This document shows positions 55,772 to 64,000 of a stretch of 64,000 nt of DNA, in pieces. A model generated the notes under the pieces. That model did not search any database, had not been told where the DNA came from, and saw only the letters and a program-made list of their open reading frames with translations. Positions within the stretch are counted from its first letter, which is position 1, and each line of letters opens with the position of its first letter. The translations under genes and the position numbers were made by a program. The stretch comes from Diphasiastrum complanatum (taxonomy: Eukaryota > Streptophyta > Lycopodiopsida > Lycopodiales > Lycopodiaceae), in the NCBI GenBank assembly GCA_029204225.1, contig CM055094.1, positions 11,871,538-11,935,537 of the forward strand, in the 5' to 3' direction.

Positions 55772-55990
55772 ATTGAACACAAAGCCCGAGGGCAAGTTTC
55801 AAACAAAAAAGATCTTGACCAGTCTCCAGGCAATGAACCAAAAGCAGAGGACAAGGGCTGCAGAACAAGCTCCACACAGACCTGTAAAATGAGCTACAGA
55901 GCAAGCTCCACACGAAGACCCAGATGGTGATTAGTACAACAGACCTGTAAAACATTTGAACACAAAGCTCCAGGGCAAGCTTCATGCAGA
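55772..55990. repeat. Tandem repeats of about 60 bp, right block
   Basis: Continuation of the left block: CTGCAGAACAAGCTCCACAC, CAGACCTGTAAAA.GAGCTAC and TTGAACACAAAGC recur. Confidence 0.7.
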
Positions 55991-55999
55991 CTTTAAGCC

Positions 56000-56270
56000 A
56001 ATTGTGGAAGATGGTCTGGACAATTTTTTATCAGACACTTGCTATTGCCTGCTTCCTAGTGCTAGTGGCATGCTATTAGGTGATTGAGCCAACAAAATAG
56101 TTGTTTTGCCATTCTTGGCATGGAAGGAGGTAGTTGAAGTGTAGTGAAAAAATATGGGTGCTGGGTGAAGTGAATTCTGGAAGATGGTCTGGATGATTTT
56201 TCAATTGAACCATGTCCAACAGACACTTCCTAGTGCCTGTTGCCTAGTACTGGTGGCATGCTAGATTTCC
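56000..56270. repeat. Direct repeat pair of about 85 bp
   Basis: TGGAAGATGGTCTGGA..ATTTTT through AGACACTT...CTAGTGCC.GTTGCCTAGT and GGTGGCATGCTA occurs near 56004-56080 and again near 56179-56263 with several differences. Confidence 0.6.
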
Positions 56271-56809
56271 TTATGTTAGTGGCAAGTTTTGCTAATTTTG
56301 TTATGCAAAATAGCTCCTTGAAGGGTTGTGAAAATATGGGTGCTATTTTAAACAAATATTGAGCAGTTGACTTGAAAAGTAAAGATAGTCTAGTGCTAGT
56401 GATTGGGTCAACAATATGCTCACATCGATGGCCTTTTTCACTTGCAATTCAATTGTCATTAAGAATGCAAAGGTGCCTTTCAAATGGATAAATTAAAAAA
56501 GATTTTGGCCACCCAAGAGTGTATGTATGATAATTTGGAGGTTGAAATTTTTGTGGATGTACAAACGTGTACTCATTTACTTATGAAGCTCCGTTGTTTC
56601 TAGTTCCCAAAATCACCATGACCTTTCAATCTTTGTACTTCCCTAGGTTTATGTATTGAGCCAAATGAAACTGTCATTCCAACACAACAAATTTTTAGAG
56701 CGGAGTTTGTTTTGGATTTTTTCTCATTTGTAGTAAGCACGATTGTAAAAGGTCAACGAAGAATATGTTCTTTTGACCCAAGTACTTGTCGATAGTCTAG
56801 AGGGACTAT
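56271..56809. other. No feature recognised
   Basis: AT-rich with no recognisable frames or repeats. Confidence 0.4.
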
Positions 56810-57520
56810 TTTTTAAGTTTTTACAAAAAAATGAACCCCACAAGGGCCGAGAAAGTACTAGAGCCGGCTCCGGTACTTTCCCGACCGTGTGGGTTGTTTC
56901 TTTTTTGTGATTATTGAAAGTTTTTACAAAAAAAAAATCAACCCCACAGGGCCTGGAAAGTACTAGAGCTGGCTCTAGTACTTCTTTGGCCCTCTGGGGT
57001 TGTTTCTTTTTTGTGATTTTTTAAAGTTTTCACAAAAAAAAAATCACATAGGGCCAGGAAAGTACTAGAGCCGACTCTAGTACTTTCTCGGCCCCTGTAG
57101 GGTTGTTTTCTTTTTGTGATTTTTGAAAGTTTTAACAAAACCCATAGGGCCGGGAAAGTACTAGCGCCGGCTCTAGAACTTTCCCGGCCCCATGGGATTG
57201 TTTCCTTTTTGTGATTTTTGAAAGTTTTCACAAAATAAAATCAACCCCACAGGGTCTAGAAAGAAATCAAACCCGATAGGGCCGGGAAAGTACTAGAGCC
57301 GGCTTCAGTACTTTCCAGGCCTTGTGGGGTTGATTTTTTTTTGTGATTAATTTCACAAAAGAAATCAACCTCACAAGGCCTAGAAAGTTTCACAAAAGAG
57401 ATCAACCCCACAGGGGCCCTAGAAAGTACTGGAGCCGGCTCTAGTACTTTCCCGGCCCTGTGGGTTTGTTTCCTTTTTGTGATTTTTGAAAGTTTTCACA
57501 AAAAAATCAACCCCATAGTA
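56810..57520. repeat. Tandem array of palindromic (hairpin) units
   Basis: Six units of about 95-135 bp, each a near-perfect inverted repeat. Palindrome centres (GAGCCGGCTC or one-base variants) lie at about 56866, 56970, 57073, 57169, 57301 and 57437. The arms read, going outward, AAAGTACTA, then TTTCCCGGCCC, CTGTGGGGTTG and TTTTTTGTGA with the matching complements on the other side. The units are joined by TTTTTGAAAGTTTTCACAAAA-like linkers. Two half-units lacking a centre lie at about 57236-57270 and 57345-57395. A seventh, isolated unit lies at 57725-57800. Confidence 0.92.
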
Positions 57521-58417
57521 AAATTGATGATCTAGATGCTTCTGCCCTGCCATAGACTTCAATTTTTCTTTCATGTGAAAAACTGAAACTTGAGATTTCT
57601 GAATCAAATTCCTTGTTGTGACAGAACCAGAATCCTTTCTTGTCATTGCTAGTGTTGAGAAGAATTTTATTTTGCCCGAGACCAATTCTATTGAATACCA
57701 CCAAAGCTCTTAGACAAAATGTTGTTGCTTGAGGCGGCAAAGTACCAGAGCCGGCTCTAGTACTTTGTCGAATCACTGTGGGGATTTCTTTTTTGGTGAA
57801 TCATCCTAACTGAAGCAATATTCCTTTGCCACAGTGGTTGATTTTTACACAAGCTTCGCCATCAAATATCATGTCAAATAAACCAAAACTGACACAAAAG
57901 AAAATATCACTACCAATTTCTCCTGAAAAAGTACTGAACGATAGAATGCTGCCAAATGTCAAGAAGTCCAGTACGCATGTATGCCACTGCCTTGTACAAG
58001 ATATAATAATTCAAATAACCATGAGTATACATGATCACTCACCAGCTTCACCACATGAAGGGAGATTTACAAAACCCCAGACGTTCAAAAGCCTAGGTGT
58101 ACTGCGCTTTAGTTACAAAGCTCTTCAGCTTACTTGTTAATGTAATACACGATCTTGATCATAGTCTGGAAGGCCCATATCATGTAGGTATATGTTATAT
58201 GCTGTTGTTATAAGTCATATCAAACTTTTCTTTAAAAGGCAAGAGTATCTAATGCGATGAGAAATTGAGCAGGATAATTTTCTATATAACAATCTAACCT
58301 CGTGTTATGATTTCAAGCTAATGACAGAGTATCCAATGGTAAGATCCTTTTGCAGTTGATCTACAAACTGTAATGGATTTAACTCATCATGACGTTTTTG
58401 ACTTTTTTTTCTCTGGG
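57521..58417. other. Unrecognised DNA with one isolated palindromic unit (57725-57800)
   Basis: The isolated unit has centre GAGCCGGCTC (57748-57757) with AAAGTACCA and TAGTACTTT arms. A 104-aa plus frame (57826-58140) has no motif. Confidence 0.45.
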
Positions 58418-58790
58418 TGTAGATGCCTATTGAAACGGTAGGGTCTTAATATCGGCTCCGATCATCTTGTCGTAGCTCTCAACCCAATCCATTATGCAAT
58501 GAGCAGTCAATTGAGAGAACCATAGCTGGAACTGACAGAACGGGCAACCATGCACTCGACACTAGTATTGCATCCTAGTTGACTACCCTGCCATCGATGT
58601 CTGAGTAGCATGCCGCTACTCCCTTGATCTTAGTGTTAGACATGAATCATATGCACTTGTTGGATTATGAAAATGCTATCACTCTCATGGGGACAAATCT
58701 CTGCGTGACAACTAGTTAATTCTCATCATCTCCTTAATGCTTGTGTGCTTGGATTTAGGGTTGAGAGAAGGATAGGAAATGGCCACTACA
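58418..58790 (+). repeat. Possible LTR of a Tat/Athila-type Ty3 element
   Basis: It is placed by its right end (CACTACA at 58784-58790), which is followed after five bases by a primer-binding-site-like sequence. The left end near TGTAGATGCC is a guess. No second copy in the window. Confidence 0.3.
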
Positions 58791-58795
58791 GTTTT

Positions 58796-58815
58796 TGGTG
58801 TCGTTGTCGGGGAGC
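58796..58815 (+). other. Primer-binding-site-like sequence (Tat/Athila type)
   Basis: TGGTGTCGTTGTCGGGGAGC differs by a few C-to-T changes from the TGGCGCCGTTGCCGGGGA site used by plant Tat/Athila elements. The changes fit decay of methylated cytosines. Confidence 0.5.
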
Positions 58816-59750
58816 TACGCCAATTTTTTAGTTTTCAGCAGCTTGGATGGATGTTAGCTTGCATTTAGGCATCTTGTTTTGGCATAATAGGGTTTAAAAT
58901 TGCATTTTAGGGTTAAATTGGGAGATATCTTCTTGATTTGAGTGAATTTTCTTGTTTGAAATGAGCTGCGATGTTGGGTGGATCTTGGGAGTCCAGATTT
59001 ATAGCATGGACAACATCGAATTGAATTTCTAGCGCGGATGAGTGCTTCTTCCTGCACAGATATGGATTTCAATACAGAGCACCTGAACTTCATGGAAAAT
59101 ATTCAATACCACTTAATAAAGGTTCAAAGAGAGACCAACTAGAGCCCAAAATAATAAATCCCTCTGCGAACAGCTATCGACAGAGTTGGTGGGCGTGATG
59201 AGGCAATGTGCTATTTAATGGTGAAAGCACGAATAATTGAATGGGTGTTCTCTGTCGGGCTGATTCTATGATCGATCTGTATGGGCAGCGGCCAGGCAAA
59301 GGTCCTTTGGCAGAGCTATCTCAAAGGGGGACCTTTGTCTTTGTTATCTGTTAGTAAACCTGCCTGAGTGTCTTGCTTGTATGTATTCTTGGTGAGTCTA
59401 GTACTCGTGCCTTTGCCTGATTTGCATGATTGCTTGTGATTCAAGGAGCTGATGGCTCGAGAAGGAACCTTTCTTTTGAAGGCTAATACATCAAACACAA
59501 GAAATTCATTTTCTCTCTCTAGAATTTATTGATCACAGGCTTCCTTTAATCATGCCTAGATCGTGTGAGGTGATTGCACATCGATATGAGCTCTCTGGAC
59601 TTCGCTAGAACCGATCACAGATTTCCAGCCATAGCAACTTGGCGTCCGGCTGGATTTTGGTCATAGTGGTGCCGGGAGCAACAGTGCGCAGGGGCAATGT
59701 TGGCGCCAATTGGCACCAGAAGTAAAGCTTGTAAAGGGTAGCTTTACAAC
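58816..59750. other. Possible leader of the Tat/Athila-like element, no coding region
   Basis: No gag or pol motif was seen. Near 59672-59723 there is a GC-rich stretch with TTGGCGCCAATTGGCACC. Confidence 0.35.
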
Positions 59751-60200
59751 ATCCACCAACACGTGTTGGGCATTGTGCTTAGCTCGTGCTGGTAGACGGA
59801 GGCAAGACCTGGCGCTAGTTGAGCTGCCCCCCAAGTTTCTGTCTATTAGACCTCCCCTATAGTTTTGGTGTGATTCGGCGCGTCCCCTCTGTCCTGGAAT
59901 ATAGTACTTTCTGATAAAACACCGCTTTTTTGGATTTAGTTTTTATTTTGCTGATTAAGCCTGGAAAGTGTCGGCAGAATCAGTCTGGCTCCCGGGACAT
60001 GGGTCTCGAGATCCGTCCCGACAGCAGAATCAACTTGGTTCCTGACTAGGCCTGACTCGAGCTCCAAAGCTAGCTCATGACTTGTGACTACTTGACTGGC
60101 TCCACCATAGGTCGGAGGCTCAATCCTTGACTTTCTAGCTTGCTTGGGACCTTAGGGAGCCTCACCCCTTAGAGTCTTACAGGGCACACTGGGTGCACAC
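59751..60200 (-). repeat. LTR family A, copy 3 (truncated, minus strand)
   Basis: It matches copies 1 and 2 from GTGCACCCAGTGTGCCCTGT to CACGTGTTGGTGG. It ends at the same place as copy 2 and lacks the first ~17 bases of the LTR at its start. A TGTTGTAAAGCT-like sequence, the normal LTR start, is found instead just past its truncated end (59735-59746 in reverse), so the copy seems rearranged. Confidence 0.75.
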
Positions 60201-60229
60201 CGCGACATGTGTTTATTCTAGGATAGCCA

Positions 60230-60836
60230 CTAGAGGTGGTATCCTCTATGTACTTATTTGGGGACCTCTTCACTGGGCCAGCTTTCAATATGAGACAGGT
60301 CGTCACGACTAGATTGTGGAAGGGTCATTGCTTCTTTGGGTTAGCTTGTGCAGTTTTGCTTTAGAAAACACCGTTTGTGATGCCTCGAGTCAGTGTAGAT
60401 TGTTTGACACCATTGTTTCACTACAGCTATGTATGCAACGGAGGCTTGGTGCACAGAGACTTCCGAGCAATGGACTAGTATTTCTCAGCTATAGGTCACT
60501 ATGCTTGCATGTATGATCTGGGCCAAGTCCCTCTGCTCCTCAACAAATTATCCTTGCTAAGTTTGAAGTCATACCACTTCAGGTTGAGGCTATTTTTATG
60601 TTGCTTACGTACGTACATCCATAGAGTGACAAGTCTCCCCTCAGATTCACGCTATCCACACATGGCTCCTCCTTTCATGCAGTGTCAACGGCTTCTATGG
60701 GATGGTCAGCCTTTAGAGGTCGTCTCTTCTTACACATATTTGGGAGTCCTCATCATGGGCCCAATCTTCAGCATGAGACAAGCTGCTCTTGCCAAATTGG
60801 GTAAGGGGGCACACATCTCTAGTCCATCTTGAGAGG
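60230..60836 (+). mobile_element. LINE ORF2 fragments (two overlapping pieces)
   Basis: Piece 1 (about 60245-60560) reads MYATEAWCTETSEQWTSISQ and LACMIWAKS with stops, corresponding to LYAAETWSTGLTATEWAHIS of the LINE at 9607-11452. Piece 2 (about 60677-60830) reads RLLWDGQPLEVVSSYTYLGV and FSMRQAALAKLGKG, which belongs upstream of piece 1 in the protein. So two copies or a local duplication are present. No 3' tail is seen. Confidence 0.75.
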
Positions 60837-60839
60837 TTT

Positions 60840-61397
60840 TGATTCAGTCGTTTCTATACGTGATGCACTTGGATCCATCTTTGATGTAGAAGCTGCAGAC
60901 AATGTTGGCTCCATTTGATCCCGTGTCAGTTGGTTTGTCGCTGTTGGCTGTCCTTCATTAAAGAGGTGAATGAGATTGAGAGGGATGGCTGGCTCAGGTT
61001 CAGTTGTGTCGTTCTTTTCTAATTGGTCCCCTAGCACAGCTCTGACGACGCAAGGTCTTCTGCCATTATATAATAACACAAGATTAACCCCTTTTGCCAA
61101 GAAGGCCACCACGTGTTTGTTAAACCAGCTTAGTCTCAAGATAGCATCGAAAGCATCCATCTTCAAGATTGTGAACGTTAATCGATTTTTCCAGGTGCCC
61201 AACAAGATTGGTAAGTTGGTTGCCAATCTACAAGTTGTCATTGTACCTTTTGCGGTCTCCTGACAAATAGGGGTCACATTTTCTTCACATTGAATGCCCA
61301 ATTCCCCTGCCAGGCTTTCTGACAAGTAGTTATGCGATGCTCCCAGGTCTACTATGAAGTGAATGATCTTGTCTTGGATACAACCTTTCAGGTACAA
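60840..61397 (-). pseudogene. Ty3/gypsy protease domain remnant
   Basis: The minus frame 61397-60819 (192 aa, open) reads IIHFIVDLGASHNYLSESLA, the retropepsin D-x-G motif with its downstream ASHNYL. FDAILRLSWFNKHVVAF follows, the flap-to-C-terminal segment before RT. The frame ends where the LINE fragment begins. RT and integrase are absent, so it is a truncated element although this segment is not interrupted. Confidence 0.85.
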
Positions 61398-62520
61398 TAG
61401 CTTTGATCCTCTCGTAGGAGTCGCCGTGAGATGTTCACGATAAGCTGCAAGTGCCCCTATTTGCTGTAAGGCATTCAGGTCGGACTCCAGTCAAATCCGT
61501 TTTCTGGGTCTTCTTCATCATATTGTTCACCATATTCTTGATCAAATGTCTCTCTTTCCATCCTATCAAATACCTCGGTCACCGCATGATTTGTTTTGTT
61601 CAATGGTTTGGGGCATGACCTCCAAGAGTGACCTTGCTAATGATAGTTAAAGTAGTGCATGGCACTGCCCACCGTGGTGTGAGCTGTTGATGTGACTTGC
61701 TGAAGGGTCCAACGTTGTTCTTTCTTTGAAAAGTGTTCCCTCCACTGCTGCCTTGGTTGCCAAATCCTGTTTTTGCTGGGAATTTGTTCATACTACTTGA
61801 GGCTTGGTTTCCATTTAAAGCTGAGTCCCCCCTTGAAAAAAAGCTCGGACTCGATCTGGATCCAGTAAATACTCTTGTTGAGGTTGAGGGGTTAGTTGGC
61901 GCCAATGTGGTCTCATAATTGCAGACCATTTCAGCTGCTCGAATAGTTGAATTGAAGTCATTGCGCATGTAGCTGTGTATTGCTCACCAGGTCCAAGACT
62001 GCATTCCAGACAAGAGATAGTGGGTCTTGTCAGCCTTGGACATATCTTCAATAACCCATACACTCTGTCTGAATTTTATTTTAGGTACTCTCGCAATGAA
62101 TCTTTCTGCTTGAGTCCTGATATTCTGTCCCTCAATCTCATGTGTGAATCATTAGGTTGAACTCCTCTTGTAACGTATTTTGAACGCGGTCCGATGTTTG
62201 GAATTGCATTCTGCACCCTGGGGTACTAGTTTGTAGTGTAGCTTTAAAAATATGCTAATGCCAGGTACGCTCTTTCTTCTTCAGGAGTGTTCATCAGACG
62301 GAAGTAATGGTCCATGTGAAACAACAATCTTCCACAGTTCGAATGTCATGCTCTCCTTTGCAGTAGGTTGGTGCTTTTACTTTGGCAGTCTTCTTCGGGC
62401 CTTCTGAGCGTTTTGCGCTTCGTGTCCATTGGTATGAGTGGAGGAGGTGCCCCTTGCATTCCTCTTGTTGCCTCCAGCTCTTCAAACCTGCGCTTTGAGC
62501 TGTGTTAGCCCGTCTCTCAT
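61398..62520 (-). pseudogene. Ty3/gypsy gag remnant
   Basis: Minus frames at 61600-62063 read SYMRNDFNSTIRAAEMVC-like wording and SSPSFFSRGDSALNGNQASS, the gag C-terminal part. A degraded CCHC knuckle (YFNYH.QGHSWRSCP) lies near 61620. The frames change several times. Together with the protease remnant this is the 5' half of one minus-strand element. Confidence 0.6.
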
Positions 62521-62654
62521 TTCTCTAGCGAGGTTGAATTGACTGTGAATTCATGGCCTCGCAAGTGATGCTTGCCATTCTTTTCCCTTTTTGTTTCTCT
62601 GTCCTTCTTCACTTCACTAAGCATAGCTGTCATTGCACTTGATAAGTATAGGGA
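62521..62654. other. Boundary region between Ty3 remnant and copia element
   Basis: No feature of its own. Confidence 0.4.
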
Positions 62655-64000
62655 ATTCTACAACAAATGACAACTCCCTATACGCCTCAACAAAATGGTG
62701 TTGCCGAGCGATAAGAATCGCACACTCATGGAGATGGCTCGTTGCATGCTCAAAGCAAAGGGGCTGGCCTCACAAGTTTTGGGGCTGAAGCGGTTATAAC
62801 GGCAGCATACATAAGCAATCGTGGTCCTACTAAAGCATTGAAAGTATTAACTCCTTATGAAGTTTGGTATGGAAAGAAGCTACAATCTCTCACTTTCGCA
62901 TTTTTGGTTGTATGGCTTTCATTCCAGATAAAACAAAGCTTGAAGATGAAGGAGTTAAATGCATTTTGTTGGCTATAGTAGTGAAAGCAAAGGCTATAGG
63001 CTGTTCAATTTATAAGATTATTGTTAGTCGTGATGTGCATTTTGATGAAAAGAATTCATTGGATGCGGCCTCAACTATCTTGAAGGGGGACAGCCCACAT
63101 AGTGTGAATGTTGAAGTTTTTCAAGATTTGGTACCATCTTCTATTGTTGGAGATAAGGACAGCAATCAACAAGTTTCGACCTGCCCAACACCTCATCAAT
63201 TTTAGAGCCTAATTTCATCAAGAACCGCCCGTTGCTCAAAATCAGCTTGCAGGACAGGACAAGGACCAGTTTTGGAAGATCTTGGACAGCCAAGTGCGGT
63301 GTCGGAAGATCTTGGACAACAAATTGTAAGAAGAGACATGGCTGTTGGACAGCCCAAAACAGTCCCACGGTGGCTGTTGTCGACTTTGCGGGACAACAAA
63401 GTAAGTTCATTTTATGATGGAAAGACACATGCCTCTACAAAATCAGTGGACTATGCTGATTTTTCAGATTTTGCTCTTATATCTCATGGAGATGTTGCAG
63501 AAGAACCTGTTTTCTATGAGCAAGCCAAGGGGGTAAAATGTTGGGAGGATGCGATGCAAGATGAGTATGACTCACTTATGAAAAACCAGATTTGGGTTCT
63601 TGTTGATCGTCCTCATGGGAAGAAGGCAAGGTTTCTAAATGGGTATACAAAATCAAGTATAAGGCAAATGGTACCATTGAAAGGTACAAGGCAAGGCTCG
63701 TTGCCAAAGGCTATGCTCAGCAAAAGGGGATTGATTATGAGGAGACTTTTTCTCCTACTGCTCGGATGACTATCGTGAGGGTAGTAACCTCTTTGGCTGC
63801 CCACTTTGGTTGGCGTTTGCGGCAACTTGACATAAAGACAACATTCCTCAATGATGATCTCAATGAGGAAGTGTACCTTCAACAACCTGCTTTTTTTTTG
63901 GTTGAAGGCCAAGAAGATAAAGTTTGTCTTCTCAAGAAGGCACTTTATGGACTGAAGCAAGCTCCGAGGATGTGGTATCAAAAGATACATGCCTACTTTT
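62655..64000 (+). pseudogene. Ty1/copia polyprotein fragment (integrase end to reverse transcriptase), runs off the window
   Basis: The first frame reads TTPYTPQQNGVAER, the Ty1/copia integrase core end, then AEAVITAAYISNRGPTKAL and a frameshift into FRIFGCMAFIPDK and YKIIVSRDVHFDE, the usual end of the copia integrase region. RT starts at about 63530 (CWEDAMQDEYDSLMKNQIWV) and continues in a second frame with YKARLVAKGYAQQKGIDYEE, LRQLDIKTTFLNDDLNEEVY and ALYGLKQAPRMWYQKI up to the window edge. A stop replaces the codon after GVAER and at least two frameshifts are present, so it is inactive. The catalytic YVDD lies beyond the window. Confidence 0.9.

Noticed and set aside
56810-57520. Palindrome array as a CRISPR array
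   Set aside because: The units are long self-complementary sequences without unique spacers, in a plant nuclear context.
57826-58140. 104-aa plus-strand frame after the palindrome array
   Set aside because: No motif, no splice or promoter context, composition like the surrounding AT-rich DNA.

Overview
The window looks like nuclear DNA of a land plant with a large, repeat-laden genome. The evidence is spliceosomal genes with plant-type products (a purple acid phosphatase and a broken acireductone dioxygenase), chromodomain Ty3 elements, a Ty1/copia element, LINEs, and very long (AG/CT)n microsatellites. A fern or other large-genome vascular plant would fit; the species cannot be named from the sequence. 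No bacterial or organellar gene clusters are visible.

The main host gene is a plus-strand purple acid phosphatase (PAP) assembled by hand from nine exons (2499-44041). The exons join in phase into a 1,440-base CDS (479 aa) with a signal peptide, an N-terminal fibronectin-like domain and all five metal-binding motifs. The introns are extreme: intron 1 is 4.3 kb, intron 4 is 23.8 kb, intron 5 is 7.2 kb and intron 6 is 3.9 kb, whereas introns 2, 3, 7 and 8 are 111-304 bases. Intron 3 appears to use a GC donor.

Layout. 1-1183: 3' end and LTR of a Ty3 chromovirus. 1184-2498: intergenic DNA and putative PAP promoter. 2499-7716: PAP exons 1-4. 7717-31560: intron 4, holding LINE pieces with (AG)n tracts on one or both sides, decayed Ty3 fragments, a 6.6-kb non-coding LTR element (LARD-like, minus), and an intact Ty3 chromovirus (23572-29797) with near-identical LTRs and a 5-bp target duplication, sitting inside an older LINE. 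31561-44041: PAP exons 5-9, with nested decayed Ty3 elements in intron 5 and a LINE in intron 6. 44042-51732: retroelement debris and compound GT/GA microsatellites. 51733-52577: a small inverted-repeat element carrying a reverse-transcriptase-like ORF. 52854-53600: acireductone dioxygenase pseudogene. 54846-55990: short tandem repeats split by a solo LTR. 56810-57520: tandem array of palindromic units. 58418-64000: LTR and LINE fragments, a Ty3 gag-protease remnant (minus) and a truncated Ty1/copia polyprotein (plus).

Four patterns stand out: (i) one LINE family whose 3' ends repeatedly abut (AG/CT)n arrays, often with the same array on the other side, suggesting insertion into or priming from microsatellites; (ii) the 51891-52552 inverted-repeat element with a Penelope-like RT fragment; (iii) the tandem palindrome array; (iv) the PAP gene itself, spread over 41.5 kb by transposons. 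All family calls come from reading motifs; no database search was possible.
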